In this document: piece after piece, positions 24,185-35,045 of the stretch
How positions within the stretch are numbered: the first letter of the stretch is position 1
Layout of the letters: every line of letters starts with the position of its first letter
Assembly (NCBI GenBank): GCA_963971405.1
Contig: OZ020485.1
Coordinates: forward strand, 2,356,001 to 2,420,000
Source of the DNA: Psococerastis gibbosa
Lineage: Eukaryota; Arthropoda; Insecta; Psocodea; Psocidae
Length of the DNA stretch: 64,000 nucleotides
Reading direction: 5' to 3'
Notes under the pieces: generated by a model
The model's database searches: none
What the model saw: only the letters and a program-made list of their open reading frames with translations
Told to the model about the DNA's origin: nothing
Position numbers and translations under genes: made by a program

Positions 24185-24372
24185 AAACTTTTTTATTTTT
24201 ATTTTTAAAAAGGTTAATTGCGTACAAACAATTCAATGAATGTATCCGATTAACCTCTTCAATCGCCTCACTAAGTAACCTTATAGGTACTTGTGTCGAG
24301 TTACGACACGTCTCCGATCGACGGTGTGTAGAGACTCGCCCAAGTACAAGCATGCTACCACCTGGCCACCGA
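24185..24372 (-). mobile_element. SINE-2, tRNA-derived, reverse orientation
   Basis: On the - strand it reads TGGCCAGGTGGTAGCATGCT (an A-box-like start), a B-box-like GGGCGAGTCTC, a body with GTCGTAACTCGACACAAGTA, and an A-rich tail (T-rich on the + strand at about 24188-24208). A second copy is at 41665-41850. Confidence 0.7.
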
Positions 24373-24419
24373 AGTCGCTTTACATTACATTTGCCTCCTA
24401 TTGATGAGTTTCGCATAAT

Positions 24420-25940
24420 TTGTTGGTTGTTGAATTTTGGGCAAGGTTAGGGCTATAGGTCATCACGTGTTGGCCAACCTGCGCGCAGCACCTCAAAGGT
24501 CTCCCATTCATGTAATATCAAGCAATCTCGCGAAATTATCCAACATACCTTATGCATACCTACTTTCAGTTGAACTATAGTAGGTACATAGTTCTAGTTG
24601 TTGGCATGTACGTTAAAGGCTGCTGTATTTTTGATTTTGATTTTGGCATATATATCGTACCACACCAAGTAAAAAGCCATTGACTCTAATGCAGTCTTGT
24701 TGTTCAGTTACAATCTATCGATTGGTTTGCAGCGAATGGTTTTAATACAGTACTGTCCGATGTCAAGTCAAGTTTTCATAAGCTATACAGTATGTTTCCA
24801 ATGTTGACTAATATGTTTACATGGCAATAGTCATAACATTCATTGTGACGCAAGAGTTGAGAATTTGTCTCTGCATGTACTAAAGTAGTATCGAAAAATA
24901 CATGGAGTGACCTTTCCTTCAGGCTACTCTACAATCCTATTAGGTCCACTGTCGCTCATCCAGCTGACTGGCTATAAGCAAACTTAAGTACCGAATTCCA
25001 GCAATGTGGAACCTGAAAGTACTGGATGTGCAGATGGCCTATGAGCCAGCTCACGCTGCCCCAAAGATCATCACGGAGGTGGCCTTGCCGGGCCCAGAGG
25101 TCTGCAGGTACGCTGTACCTAGGGACATTCCTGCGACCCCGGAACAACGCGTCTTACGTCATTTATTACAGTCAGATGGAGATGATACTGCAGATAGTCT
25201 GCAATATTCCATCTGGTACCCTCGACCGTCACTGGACCCATTTCATATCACCAGAAAGTGTAATATCAAAACATTAAGTATTATACCTACTCTGTACTCT
25301 ACATCATAATTATTATAATCAAATCAAATGTCGGTGGTTTGTTTTTAATTTTATATGGCTTCATGGATTTCCACATTCCTTAATTTGCCGTATTTTAAGA
25401 ACCACACGTTTTCACCGTATCATAAGTATGACTGTACCCCTGTAAGCTGGCAAGCTAGGTACTGCCTTCACCACGTGATTGAAGAACCGGCTCCCTTGCT
25501 GCCGAAGAAGAATATTATTAATTGACGTGTGATACGCCTATATAATTAACATGGTGCGGTGCTGTACAAGGCACTTTCCCCGGCCTGGGTATGTGGCACA
25601 CTATGACTGTTAAGGCGGTCAATCCTTCCACAATTAATGACTTTTTTGTTTTACTCTATGTCATTGCTCATTTTAACTTTATTGATTAAGAACACGCATT
25701 CCAAACAATAGCACACTAAAAATTAAAATGGCACGTCTTGAAACGAGAAACAATTTTAATTAATTTCATGAAAAAGAATGAATTTTTTCTTAATTTAAAT
25801 CTTAAAATTACTTTCTTTTAAAAATAAAGCTGAGGGCTTAAAAATATATATAAATACAGACTACAATTTTAATTGCATTTTTTATTCTACTATATTTTAT
25901 ACTTTTTGGAAAGTTTATTCGTTAAAAAAAATTATGTATT
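24420..25940. other. Unassigned sequence
   Basis: A modestly GC-rich interval at about 24990-25260 is open on both strands, but no domain or splice structure is recognisable. Confidence 0.35.
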
Positions 25941-25944
25941 GTAC

Positions 25945-26060
25945 TTGACTGTATTGATCCCAGCGTGACAAGTCATTTTTGTACTTAGTGCTGGGGATTT
26001 ATGCTTTGATTTTTATTGATTGTTCAATTATATATATACTTACTTTTACTTTAATAAGAA
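25945..26060 (-). repeat. Inverted copy of the 9.9-kb repeat
   Basis: TGATCCCAGCGTGACAAGTC, 'atttttgtacttagtgctgg' and 'gattgttcaattata' are the reverse complement of 9917-9995. The two copies lie about 16 kb apart. Confidence 0.65.
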
Positions 26061-26177
26061 TAGGAAAAATTGAAAAAAAACAACAGTGTCAATTAATGAA
26101 GACAAACGAAACATACGAAATGTATGATATCTCGTCAAAAATGATTTATGAAAAATGGACAAAACAGTAGTGGAATA

Positions 26178-26335
26178 GCCGCCTGTGGACCTACTGTGCG
26201 AATAGTATTACTTTTATCTCGAGGCTAAAAATGTAAACAAAAAAATTTTGAAAAGGACTTTTCATTATAAAATGTCCTTATTTACATTTTTAATCTCAGG
26301 TTGAGATTAAAATTATTGGACATAGTAGACCTGCA
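26178..26335. repeat. Imperfect inverted repeat (MITE-like)
   Basis: The left arm CTGTGGACCTACTGTGCGAA with 'aaaatgtaaac' pairs imperfectly with the right arm, whose complement reads 'ctgcaggtctactatgtcca' with 'aaaatgtaaat'. Arms are about 75 bp with several mismatches. Confidence 0.45.
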
Positions 26336-26339
26336 GATG

Positions 26340-27240
26340 TGTGATAGTCTACTGTAGGAATTAGGACGGTAATGACTGTGTTACGACTAGCGGCCGGTTT
26401 GGTAATGTCCCGTGCAAAACAATGCACAGCTAAACTAGATAATGGCTCTGATAAGCTACTTCCAACAATTGCAAAACATAGTAGTCAAATTGTTTTAGTA
26501 CTGGAATATATTACAGTATCTCTGAATACTCTCAAAACAACTCCTATACTTCTGTTGGTCAGTATTTGATCGTGGGTAAAGTGAATACCCCTAATATTGG
26601 GCTATATGGGCTTACGCTCATCGCTGTCAGAAATTTATTTATTTTCTCTTAAATGTAGTTGTCAATTGTCTGGTCAATACACAATTATTATTATCATTAT
26701 ATATATGATTAGAATCAACAAAAAATAAGACACTGCGGGACTCAAGCCCTCTCCATCTATCCCTTTCTAGCGGTGACTTTCCTAGATTGTCAATTGTCGG
26801 ATGTTATGTTCCGAGGAGCCAAACTAAGTCAACTTAGTGTTAAAAATACCTATGCATATGTTGGGTACCCATTCAGACTAATTACCGGCACATGTGCAGA
26901 CGAAAGCCACATGTAGCCTACATTATGAGGCTGTGCGGTCACTGTTTGCGGCTTTCCTTGTTTGTCAATTCATTAGACCGACATTTTAATGAGACTCAGT
27001 GCTGCCCGCTTACTAACCAATTGACTTAACGTTTAAATACGGACACGGCATGTTTAATATCCGTTAAAAAAGTTTACATACGGGCCACGTTATAGGATAT
27101 TCTACCGTGATTTAATGTTTTTTTTTTTTAAATGTTATCTGATGGTGCATTAAAACGCCCCAAATCCCAATCACTCAATCAACTCTTTTAAACATGTTTT
27201 TATTCCCCTTGCTCTCATTCTAACTTGCATTTTCTTTGTT
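26340..27240. other. Region upstream of LPMO exon 1
   Basis: No further exon is seen. The pyrimidine-rich stretch before 27244 belongs to the acceptor of the LPMO exon, so this region is probably an intron in the 5' UTR. A short AT microsatellite lies near 26690. Confidence 0.35.
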
Positions 27241-27272
27241 ACAGTGATATGTGCAGTGTAAAGTGAGTGCCA

Positions 27273-27423
27273 ATGGCCCGGTCCGTGGCCCTGCCTCTGG
27301 CCCTGCTGCTGCTGTGCAGCTCGGCCCTGGCCCACGTGGCCTTGACGTACCCCCCTGCGCGGCGCTATGACCTAGATTACCTGGACAACTCGCGGACCAA
27401 GGGCCCATGTGGCATGCCCAAAG
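27273..27423 (+). CDS. LPMO-like secreted protein, first coding exon
   Basis: First coding exon of a copper-dependent lytic polysaccharide monooxygenase-like protein (chitin-binding type-4 / AA15-like); such enzymes cleave crystalline polysaccharides such as chitin or cellulose outside the cell. Residues 1-20 form a textbook signal peptide with a Leu-rich core ending SSALA. The mature chain would begin with His21 (HVALTYPPARRYDLDYLD), which is the family's hallmark because the N-terminal His binds copper. A conserved GPCGMPK motif ends the exon. The ATG at 27273 is preferred; an in-frame GTG two codons upstream is not a start. A 3' splice site (ttgttacag) ends at 27244, so the exon starts at 27245 with 28 bases of 5' UTR and at least one non-coding exon should lie upstream. 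The donor AAAG|GTAATA follows 27423 and leaves phase 1. The exon is strikingly GC-rich against an AT-rich background. The exact LPMO subfamily is my inference. Confidence 0.87.
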
Positions 27424-27582
27424 GTAATAATATATTTGTCAATTTCTGAAATATAGTATAGTATGATGCACCTGTCTGTCTAGCCTTAGACGCAGAATAA
27501 ATTACTGCTTTCAAATTCTGGAAAAATTGTGATAGTCTGCTCGGTTTGGCCAACTGTAGACGAAACTGTGAAGAAGATAAAT

Positions 27583-28188
27583 CATTGGCGTAAATTCCCA
27601 AAATTTCTGGGGGGGGGGGGGGCTTTGATCCCACGGAGAAAAAAATCGATAAATGTGTGATAAATTAGTGAGGTTTTACGCATATTCTACTCTGGAGAAA
27701 GGGGGGCCCGGGGTTCTCCCCCGGAGAAAAAAAAATTGATGAATCGGCCCAAATTAGGGAGGTTTTACGCAATACATTGTAGTATTATATGGTATATATA
27801 ACACTGACATCAAATTAACTTTGGTTGAAGAGGTTACCTCCTCGTTATAAACAAAATTAGAGGATATGGAAAAAAGCACAGGACCCCCTATTTATTTACA
27901 CCAATATTTGCAAGCAATACAATTATTGAGATATTATAACGACGAATAAACCTTCCATTGAGGGGGGCCCGGGGGTCTCCCCCGGAGAAAAATTTGAAAA
28001 AAATAGCTCTGAAGTATTGGGTTTTTAAATGTAAAATTAGCATACTACGAATTAATTTCCCTTTCATTATTGTGTATACTATGTCTTTAGCCTCCATAAC
28101 GTCTTTGTCACCAGAAATCCTGGGGGGGGGCTACGGGTGGACCTGGGGGGTAGCCCCCCCCCCCACGACTCCCCTATTTACGCCAATG
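27583..28188 (+). mobile_element. hAT-like MITE (family B) with perfect 8-bp target duplication
   Basis: Begins CATTGGCGTAAATTCCC and ends ATTTACGCCAATG (13-bp inverted repeat). It is flanked by AGATAAAT at 27575-27582 and 28189-28196. G-tracts sit next to each terminus. The internal junction near 27903 ('tttacaccaa' then 'tatttgcaagc') matches the internal junction of the 10446 copy, so both derive from one composite ancestor. It carries a truncated SINE-3 at 27768-27872. It lies about 160 bp inside the LPMO intron. Confidence 0.92.
27768..27872 (-). mobile_element. SINE-3 3' part inside the hAT-like element
   Basis: The reverse complement reads 'ccatatcctctaatttt', 'ataacgaggaggtaacctct' and 'tcaaccaaagttaatttgat', matching 31551-31640 downstream of the tRNA-like head. 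It was presumably inserted into the MITE. Confidence 0.75.
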
Positions 28189-28439
28189 AGATAAATTATA
28201 GTTTTCCAAACGTTGCAAGCTGCCAGAAATTGTAGGTAAATTGTACAGTACAAGAACAGTATTTATTATTAGTGAGAGGCGCTTGCAGTGTGGTCCATTG
28301 AACGTTGCCCTGCCAACGACCCCATCGGCATCCGGAGATTATTGGTATTGTTTCCCAATGATTTTATAGCTGTTGGCAAACTGGTTCACACCGACTAAAA
28401 ATGCCATCGGGGAAGCTGAATGAATGAATGAGCGTGTAT

Positions 28440-28768
28440 TGAACAAATAAAAAAACCATTTATACACAATAATTGTAAGGCCCCACTAGTAGACTATACC
28501 TTACAATTTTCTCTGCCCTAAAACAAAAGAATAAAAAATAAATAAAAAATACAAACTATTAAGCTAAACTTGCATATTAATATCAAATCTGTCATAAACA
28601 CATAACAGATTATTCCTGATAAGGATTCCACCTCTTCCCGTCTCATCAGCCGTTCCCGGACGAATTTGGAAAATGTATTTATTGCCAGAGACCCAGGACA
28701 AATATCAAGTACGTTAAATAATTTTGGTGCTATATATTGGTAGGATTTGGTAAAAGTTGGTATGTATC
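28440..28768 (-). pseudogene. LINE reverse transcriptase C-terminal fragment plus 3' end
   Basis: On the - strand from 28768 it reads TFTKSYQYIAPKLFNVL, then FSKFVRERLMRREEVES, the C-terminal tail pattern of non-LTR reverse transcriptases (APKLFNxL...F.KF.R..L). The same fragment occurs on the + strand at 54430-54600. A hAT-like element at 28777 separates it from sequence that may be its upstream part. Confidence 0.65.
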
Positions 28769-28776
28769 CTCTAGGT

Positions 28777-29047
28777 CAGCGTTTCTCAACCTTTTTTATC
28801 TCACGGCACACTAACTGACAATCAAATTTACTTACGGCACACTATGTTATTATCATTTCATTACATTCAGTTAGGCAAAACTAGAAAATAGTTATACATG
28901 GTATGTTTACTAGGTTGAACAAATAAAAAACTCCTTGTTCGTGGCAAAACAAATATTAAGATTTAAAAACGCATTTTACCGGTCGTAACTGATGTCACAA
29001 AATGTTCGTCTTTTTTTGCGGCACATAACACCGGTTGAGAAGCGCTG
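28777..29047 (+). mobile_element. hAT MITE, CAGCGTTTCTCAACC type
   Basis: The left end CAGCGTTTCTCAACCTTTTT and right end GGTTGAGAAGCGCTG form a 15-bp terminal inverted repeat with one mismatch. CGGCACAC follows near the left end and GCGGCACA precedes the right end. The flanking duplications are CTCTAGGT (28769-28776) and CTCTAGCT (29048-29055), 7 of 8 identical. This end sequence is well known from animal hAT elements. Confidence 0.92.
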
Positions 29048-29059
29048 CTCTAGCTACTT

Positions 29060-30630
29060 CAAAGTGTTCAATTATTCTAGTATTTGCTGGTCTGGGTCTC
29101 TGTACCATGTCGCCGCTGATGGAGTAAAAAATTCGCAAGGTCTTGTATAAGAACAAGTGCCCAGCGGGAATAAGTGGAGAGGCGCAAGCTCAGACATGCT
29201 TACCATTGAGGTTGTAACAGCAGGTGTCAGTCTCGTCGAAAGCAATAAGGACAGCAATTCTGTAGTTCATTATTGTAACAGGTTTTATTGCAATGTTTTT
29301 TATCTATACGGGGCCCATAGTTGGCTGTCTGATTTAACTAACTAACTTATTATAATAATTACAATATTTAAACGTAGGTTTAGGTACCTAAATACTCACG
29401 TACAATAAGTTATTGTAGTATTGAGTTTACAATAGCTGGTTGTACCGTTGCACTGGTGCTTTCTCCAAAACGACTTTTCCAATGCTATGGTATTTATTGC
29501 CAAAACTTGACCACAGGGTGCTTTGTTGGTCGTTTAAGGCGGTGCTCACAATGGTCATCCAGTGTGTTTGTTCCGGCCTGGTTCCTCCCGAGAAAGTATC
29601 GCGGCAGTCAGGCAAACAGCTCGCCATCGGCAGTGGCACTGGACAACAACGGTCAAAAGGCCCCGCCAAATTTAAATCGAGTGGAACTGTGCATTGCTTT
29701 CTTCGGTTTGTGTTGACGAGCGCACCATACAGATGTGATACACGCATAGTCGAGCTTGCCATTGTGTACATAACCATTTTTCCGTTTACCATCGTCATAG
29801 GTAGGTAATGCTTAGTTGAATTTCTGTAAATGAGGTATAAAACTAGTCACACCCAACCGCGGCTCGAACCTGGTTTACCCGGGCGAGCGTTTGGTACTGG
29901 CACATGGGATCGGCGATCTGCCCACTAGGTGTACATTGACTGCATTTATTTTTTATTTATTTAGATTGAAAATTTATAAATGAACATAACTCTCGTCTAG
30001 TTAATAAACAGTACCTTAGTGATTGGAAAGTTATTCGGTTATAGCAAGGTAACACACTAATAACACGGCTTTATTATGGGTATACCGGCCTACTACTGCA
30101 TGTGTGCTGGTGAAGCTTGAAGGCTTCTACGTCCACTCTATTGCAATAGACTGGATTGATGGATCGGATTGGTGTAGTGTGTGAGCCCCTTTAGAACAAC
30201 TCATGGTGCGTGGAAAGTTAATCGATTAGCAAGCAAGGTCGTAGAGGTACCTAGGTACTGCTTACTGTGTGTGTGGTGAAACCTGTGTGCGGTCAGACGC
30301 ATCGTCTTGGAAAATGCACACTACCCGGCAGCCATTCTTAATTTAACAGAGCAAAAAATAATAAGGCAAATACAGCAGCTATATACAGGTTCTCTTTATT
30401 CCGTAATATGCACAGTTGTAATTCCTGTACAGACCGACTGTGAACATTCGGCTGTGTGCAGCCTGCAGCCTGCTTGATTGCAAATAATATCGTGAATGCT
30501 GCGGACTGCGGCTGGTACCCAAGTTGTGGGGAAAACATACCCTCGAATTTTTTTTTTTTTACTTTTTTGTGTATTTATACGCAATAAATTAAAGAATTAG
30601 TATATTCAAGTTGTGTAAGACGATTTCACA
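29060..30630. other. Unassigned sequence
   Basis: The interval 29427-29808 is open for more than 120 codons on both strands and ends at a donor-like ATAG|GTAGGT on the + strand. There is no ATG at the start of the + frame and no recognisable domain. A poly-T run is at about 30548. Confidence 0.35.
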
Positions 30631-30633
30631 CAT

Positions 30634-30940
30634 TTAAAATGGGTTAGTTGGACTTACGTTGCCTGCTGTGTAAACAGTCATTAAAGACAGGGGCCTCACA
30701 GTCATCCAACAATTAGGGTTGAGCCCATTGTCAGGGGAAGAGCAATAAGTTAATCGTCCAGAAACTATCAGTCCTTGTCAGAACTTAGCCTGGTGATGGA
30801 AGCAGCAACCACACCACTCCCGAAACGTCACCATTTCCCCTGACAATTGCTCCGCCTTAATCGTTCGATGACTGTGAGGCCCTGCCTCTAATGACTATTC
30901 AAACCGTAGGCAATGTAAGTTCAACTAACCCTTTGTTAAA
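30634..30940. mobile_element. Element with about 105-bp terminal inverted repeats
   Basis: The left arm TTTAAAATGGGTTAGTTGGA and the right arm (complement TTTAACAAAGGGTTAGTTGA) continue through 'gtcatta.ag.caggg', GCCTCACAGTCATC and 'ttgtcaggggaa'. The centre contains CCTGGTGATGGAAG followed by CTCCCGAAACGTCACC, which resembles a hammerhead-ribozyme core with A6 replaced by G. Confidence 0.7.
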
Positions 30941-30944
30941 TTTT

Positions 30945-31440
30945 TGGCGTTGTAATGATTTCATGAACATTACTGTGGACTAAAATTTCTCGCAATTCCT
31001 GGCCACACCGAAAATTAAAAATACCCTAAGATACGTAGGCCTATTATTAATTAAATAGTCCACGACGATTGCAACTTAATATATATATTGAATGTTAAAT
31101 ACTTGCGTGGTAAATCACTTCAAAAATATAAACTGCCTAATGCAGGGCCAGGGGTGATCCAGGGATGGCTAATAACTACGTTTCACATCACAACAAACTA
31201 TAGGCTAACATACCAATCACTAATCAATAAAATAATTAAATATATATTTATGTTAAATTAAACAATCAAGTAATCAATAAGTCCCAGTACCTAACAAACA
31301 AGAATTGTATTGGATAAAGCATTCATTGCCTTTATGCAATAAAGTAAGCTCACGTTCTCATGTTCGGTTAGATAGTTGTGTAGTTGTGCTAGCCTGTCTA
31401 GCAACACGAATCATGTCAATTAGAGCATTAGTAGAGGATT
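30945..31440. other. Unassigned AT-rich sequence
   Basis: No gene or repeat boundary is recognised. Confidence 0.35.
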
Positions 31441-31461
31441 TGGCGATTACTGAACTTGTCG

Positions 31462-31534
31462 GGGCTTGTGGTGCAGCGGTTAAGACGACGCCCCAGTTAG
31501 GCGTAGATCGTGGGTTCGAATCCCGCCAAGCCCG
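31462..31534 (+). tRNA. tRNA-like head of SINE-3 (tRNA pseudogene)
   Basis: The acceptor stem GGGCTTG / CAAGCCC is perfect, the anticodon stem ACGCC / GGCGT is perfect with loop CCAGTTA, and the T arm is GTGGG-TTCGAAT-CCCGC. The A box (TGGTGCAGCGG) and B box (GGTTCGAATCC) are intact, and T6 follows immediately, as a Pol III terminator would. The D arm does not pair properly and position 33 is C rather than T, so this is a SINE promoter head rather than a working tRNA. If read literally the anticodon is AGT (Thr). Confidence 0.7.
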
Positions 31535-31645
31535 GTTTTTTCCATATCCTCTAATTTCGTTTATAACGAGGAGGTTACCTCTTCAACCAAAGTTAATTTG
31601 ATGTCAGTGTTATATATACCATATAATACTACAATGTATTAAACT
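31535..31645 (+). mobile_element. SINE-3 body downstream of the tRNA-like head
   Basis: 'ccatatcctctaatttcgtt', 'ataacgaggaggttacctct' and 'tatataccatataatactac' are shared with 27768-27872. The start of the body is also recognisable, inverted, near 48255-48300. Confidence 0.7.
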
Positions 31646-31649
31646 GTAC

Positions 31650-32715
31650 CTATACAGGATTCCTCTAAGACAGGGCTAAACCATTTCGGGTCTAGAATCT
31701 TGGTCGACCTTGGCCCAAAAAAGAAGGCCCGACCACCTCATTGATGAGATATAAATGTAATACATACGAACGTACGTACACAACACCCAGTTCTTTGCGA
31801 CCTCTAAATGTAAACAAACGAGGTGGCAAGTACGCATCGCGGGGACCTTCAGAAAGAGAGAGAATGGCGGTTAGCCAATGGAACAGTCTGCATGACACAT
31901 TATGAGGATGACTCGATTATTTCACGTGTCACTTTATTATATACAGGCTAATAGTATGCACACAGACCCATTGGTATCACAGCAGATCAACTGGGCGACG
32001 GCCGACAGAGCCTAGGCTACAGCTAGGCAGGGCAATGTGCCACAACCCGATTGGAAATTACAACGGTAGGCAACGGATTCACAGCTCCGAGATTAGCCTA
32101 CGCCGTACAGTGTGCTGTAGCCTGTAGTAGGGAATTCGGGCTGAAATGATAGACTAAGCTTGTAAAAAATTATTATTTCTACAGTCCTAATTGAAGGATT
32201 CCCCCGACCAGCGTTCCACATCAGCCGAAAGAAAAGAAAAGCTACAAAGACATACTAATAAATTGGCAATTTCATGAGTAATATTGCATCCATAAATTTT
32301 GTGATACCAAAATCTTTGTCTGGACAAAATTTCAGCTTAATCGTTGTAGTGGTAGACAAATTGTTATTCCAAGCGTTCCCTGTGTGGCAGAAGGTATGTG
32401 AGTATGAGAAGCGCTGCTCCTGCTGTTAGCATCAATAAAGAGGATGTGAAGAAACAGGCTATAGTCAGGTAAGACTAAGTACATACACGGACAACATTGA
32501 GGAAGCAGTGAAATTGCCATTTGCAAAATCACGAACCAATGCAATGCAATAGGATCCCATTAAATAGTAAATAATATCGACATTCCGCAGGATGGTTGTA
32601 CGTGCACGATTGACGATTGTCTACGTGCTCCTCCGCGTACTGCTACCAACGTCCACAGGCTCAGCAAATACTATAAAATGTCACACAAATACAGTCGATA
32701 ATCCTCAAAGCGAAA
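31650..32715. other. Unassigned sequence
   Basis: No gene, RNA or repeat boundary is recognised. Confidence 0.35.
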
Positions 32716-32724
32716 ATCGGAAGA

Positions 32725-32865
32725 AAAAGTATCGGTACGAATGAACCCGTTCTTGCTTTCTTTCCAGCAGTTATCGTTATAATAACCGATTTACCGACAG
32801 GCAGATATTTCGTAAAAAAACACTATTTTCGGTTCCTAGGACCTCAAAACGTGAAATCACAATCC
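32725..32865 (-). mobile_element. Family A2 fragment
   Basis: 'tatcggtacgaatgaacccg', 'ttgctttctttcc' is an A2 right end in reverse. After a gap come 'cagatatttcgtaaaaaaac' and 'ggttcctaggacctcaaaac'. Confidence 0.55.
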
Positions 32866-33725
32866 GATAAGGAGGACTGGTAGAAGGATTCTCTTGCTCT
32901 GCTCTATTTGTGATGTTATGGTCAGCAACAGCCGTGACACTAATTAAGTCCGTTTCTCTTATAACTGCAATTTAGACCTTTGCTGCCGGGGACATTATCT
33001 TTGACAACACCGAAGTGGACTGCAAATGTCGTAGGAGCTTCAGCATAGAAAAATTTGGAGATACGGCCCATTTGAACCTTGGTCTTGCGTGCGTGCCTGC
33101 ATGGGTCTAGGGCAGTGGCCGCATGCAGTTTGGGGAGACAATGCCTTGTGGAGTGATTCACAAGACAAGTGCGGTCGCAGTCGGTGCGGAAGTCCGAACA
33201 ATGGACGTCTCAGTGGGCGGATGGAATGCAAATGGCCTCTAGGAGACCGGCTTGGCTGAGGCCGGCCACTTACCGGTACTTGCACCTAATTTGTACATGA
33301 TATTCTGATAACACATACCTACTGATATGTACAGTATGCCACTGCAGACAGCCAGGGGGGCATTACTAGATCTTAATCATCAATTGGATTTTGATGTTTA
33401 AAAAGGGGGTCACATGACAGTAGAACGTGACGTCATGTGCCCAGAATAGAGAACAATATAGGAGAATTACTCTATTATTAGTATAAGTTTGTAGCAAAAT
33501 CAAAACTTTACTGCCGTTAAAATGCGTAAAATCCCACTCTCTCGCCTACATTTTTCAAACATGTCCCCCATAGGACAGACCCCAGGACCCCCTCTTTGGG
33601 GGCAGTGTGACAATTTCCATAAAATGTAAACCGTCGTAATTGTGACATGATTTAGTTGTTGTTATTTAGGACTACCTACATAGTATCCGCACCAAAGTCC
33701 GCCACTGGACTCTTATCTGTACTTG
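32866..33725. other. Unassigned sequence with a GC-rich patch and a family B module
   Basis: 33040-33290 is GC-rich and open on both strands with no recognised domain. 33510-33600 is a reverse family B module ('aaaatgcgtaaaatcccact', 'gaccccaggaccccct'). Confidence 0.4.
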
Positions 33726-33729
33726 TTGT

Positions 33730-34535
33730 TTTCCAATTTATACGTAGGAAAGCTTTGTGATGGTCGAAATGTTCGATTCCGAGATTTCAACGGATTTACA
33801 CGTTTTGAGGTCCCAGGAACCAAAAAAAGGGGTTTTTACGAAATGTCTGTCTGTCGCTCTGTCTGTTCATCGTTTTCCGGGGAAACAACTCGGTCGATTT
33901 GTTTGACATTTGGTATGTAGGTTCACAAAAATTATACCTCGGGACAATTTTTTTTTATTTGGAGCTAGCTCAATTTGGGGGGGGGGGGTTTATTCTCAAA
34001 AAACTCCAAAAAAATTATTTCTCAAAAACGGCTCCAACGATTTCTTTTAAATTCACATATATTGTAGTCGTCATTAATGTATACAAATTGCAGGGGGTCG
34101 CTTGCCCCTTGATAGTTTGGTTCTGGGGGAAAGAAATAAAAATTACTAAATTTTAAGGAAAATTTACTAGAAAGTAGATATTCTGCAAAACCTTCCTATC
34201 AATGATTTCTACCTTCAGGAATGTTTTAGGTGTTAAATTGAGTGTCGAAACCGGACAGGTGTCTATTTTCTATAAACTATTTGGTTTTGTGCAATTTTTT
34301 TTTTTTTAATGATTGAAAATTCTCACTGAAATGCATTGTGTTGTGTTGGTCTGACCTATTCAGAATTAACCTCACATCCAGTGACGTCAGGTGGACAACC
34401 CCCCCCCCCCCCCCCGAGATATCCGAAATTTAACCATAGGAAAATTTTTAATTTTTACTAGGAAATTACTCATCTTCTCCATGTACTAATTGATAAATTG
34501 GAAAGCATGTTCGAGTAAACTCGGACCGGTTCGTT
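33730..34535 (+). mobile_element. Family A1 repeat, full-length forward copy
   Basis: Runs from TTTTCCAATTTATACGTAGG to 'ggaaagcatgttcgagtaaa', CTCGGACCGGTTC. The GTCT microsatellite is at about 33846-33865 and a C18 tract at about 34399-34415. The layout is the same as the 13803 copy. Confidence 0.8.
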
Positions 34536-34735
34536 AATAAGCCATACTGTCGCTTGTTTCATTGCATTAATGGTAAGCGTGTCTCAGCTTGTCCATTATC
34601 GCTAGTTGCCGGTATAGGTTGACATCATAGAGGACGTATAGCGTTTGCCATTGGTCCAAAATTCGTACGGAAACAAGACAAATAATGTCCATGAGGTTTT
34701 TGGAATTGGACAAGGTATAAGTATATATAAGTATA

Positions 34736-34760
34736 TCTATATATATATATATATATATAA
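34736..34760. repeat. (TA)n microsatellite
   Basis: Uninterrupted TA dinucleotides visible in the sequence. Confidence 0.9.
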
Positions 34761-34944
34761 ATGTTCTGTCCGTTTGTGTACGCTTCAAAAACTGAAAAAG
34801 TTCTGCACCGATCGAAATTTTAGGATGATATATAATCCGCATCAAGGATTGTTTTTATCTAAGTTTTGCACATCAGTCACATATCCGCGACCGCGAAAAA
34901 AAAAGCGAGGAAAATACTCTCTGACAACCGCAATAGTAATGATG

Positions 34945-35045
34945 CAGTCAAATGGGAGCCCCGAAGGGGCGAGGTGCGTAATGCCGAAAGCGAGGCCCCG
35001 AAAGGGCGAGCTGCCGGGGTGGAGGCAGCAGCCTGAGCCTGCTGC
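34945..35045 (+). other. GC-rich cluster of GAAA/GAA-loop hairpins
   Basis: Three consecutive motifs, GCCCCGAAGGGGCGAGG, TGCCGAAAGCGAGG and GCCCCGAAAGGGCGAGC, each combine a short GC stem, a GAA/GAAA loop and a trailing CGAG. They are followed by GGCAGCAGCCTGAGCCTGCT. Composition differs sharply from the surrounding DNA. Function is unknown. Confidence 0.5.

Noticed and set aside
27267-27272. GTG start two codons upstream of the LPMO ATG
   Set aside because: Animal genes rarely start at GTG, and the ATG at 27273 gives a standard signal peptide.
29427-29808. Overlapping open frames of more than 120 codons on both strands
   Set aside because: No ATG on the + frame, no domain, and mutual overlap. 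The donor-like end at about 29799 is not matched by any visible partner exon.
31462-31534. A functional threonine tRNA
   Set aside because: The D arm does not form, position 33 is C, and the same downstream body is dispersed elsewhere, so it is better read as a SINE head.
33040-33285. GC-rich frames on both strands, one with several Cys residues
   Set aside because: I looked for LPMO or extracellular domain motifs and found none. Splice context is weak, and a repeat origin cannot be excluded.
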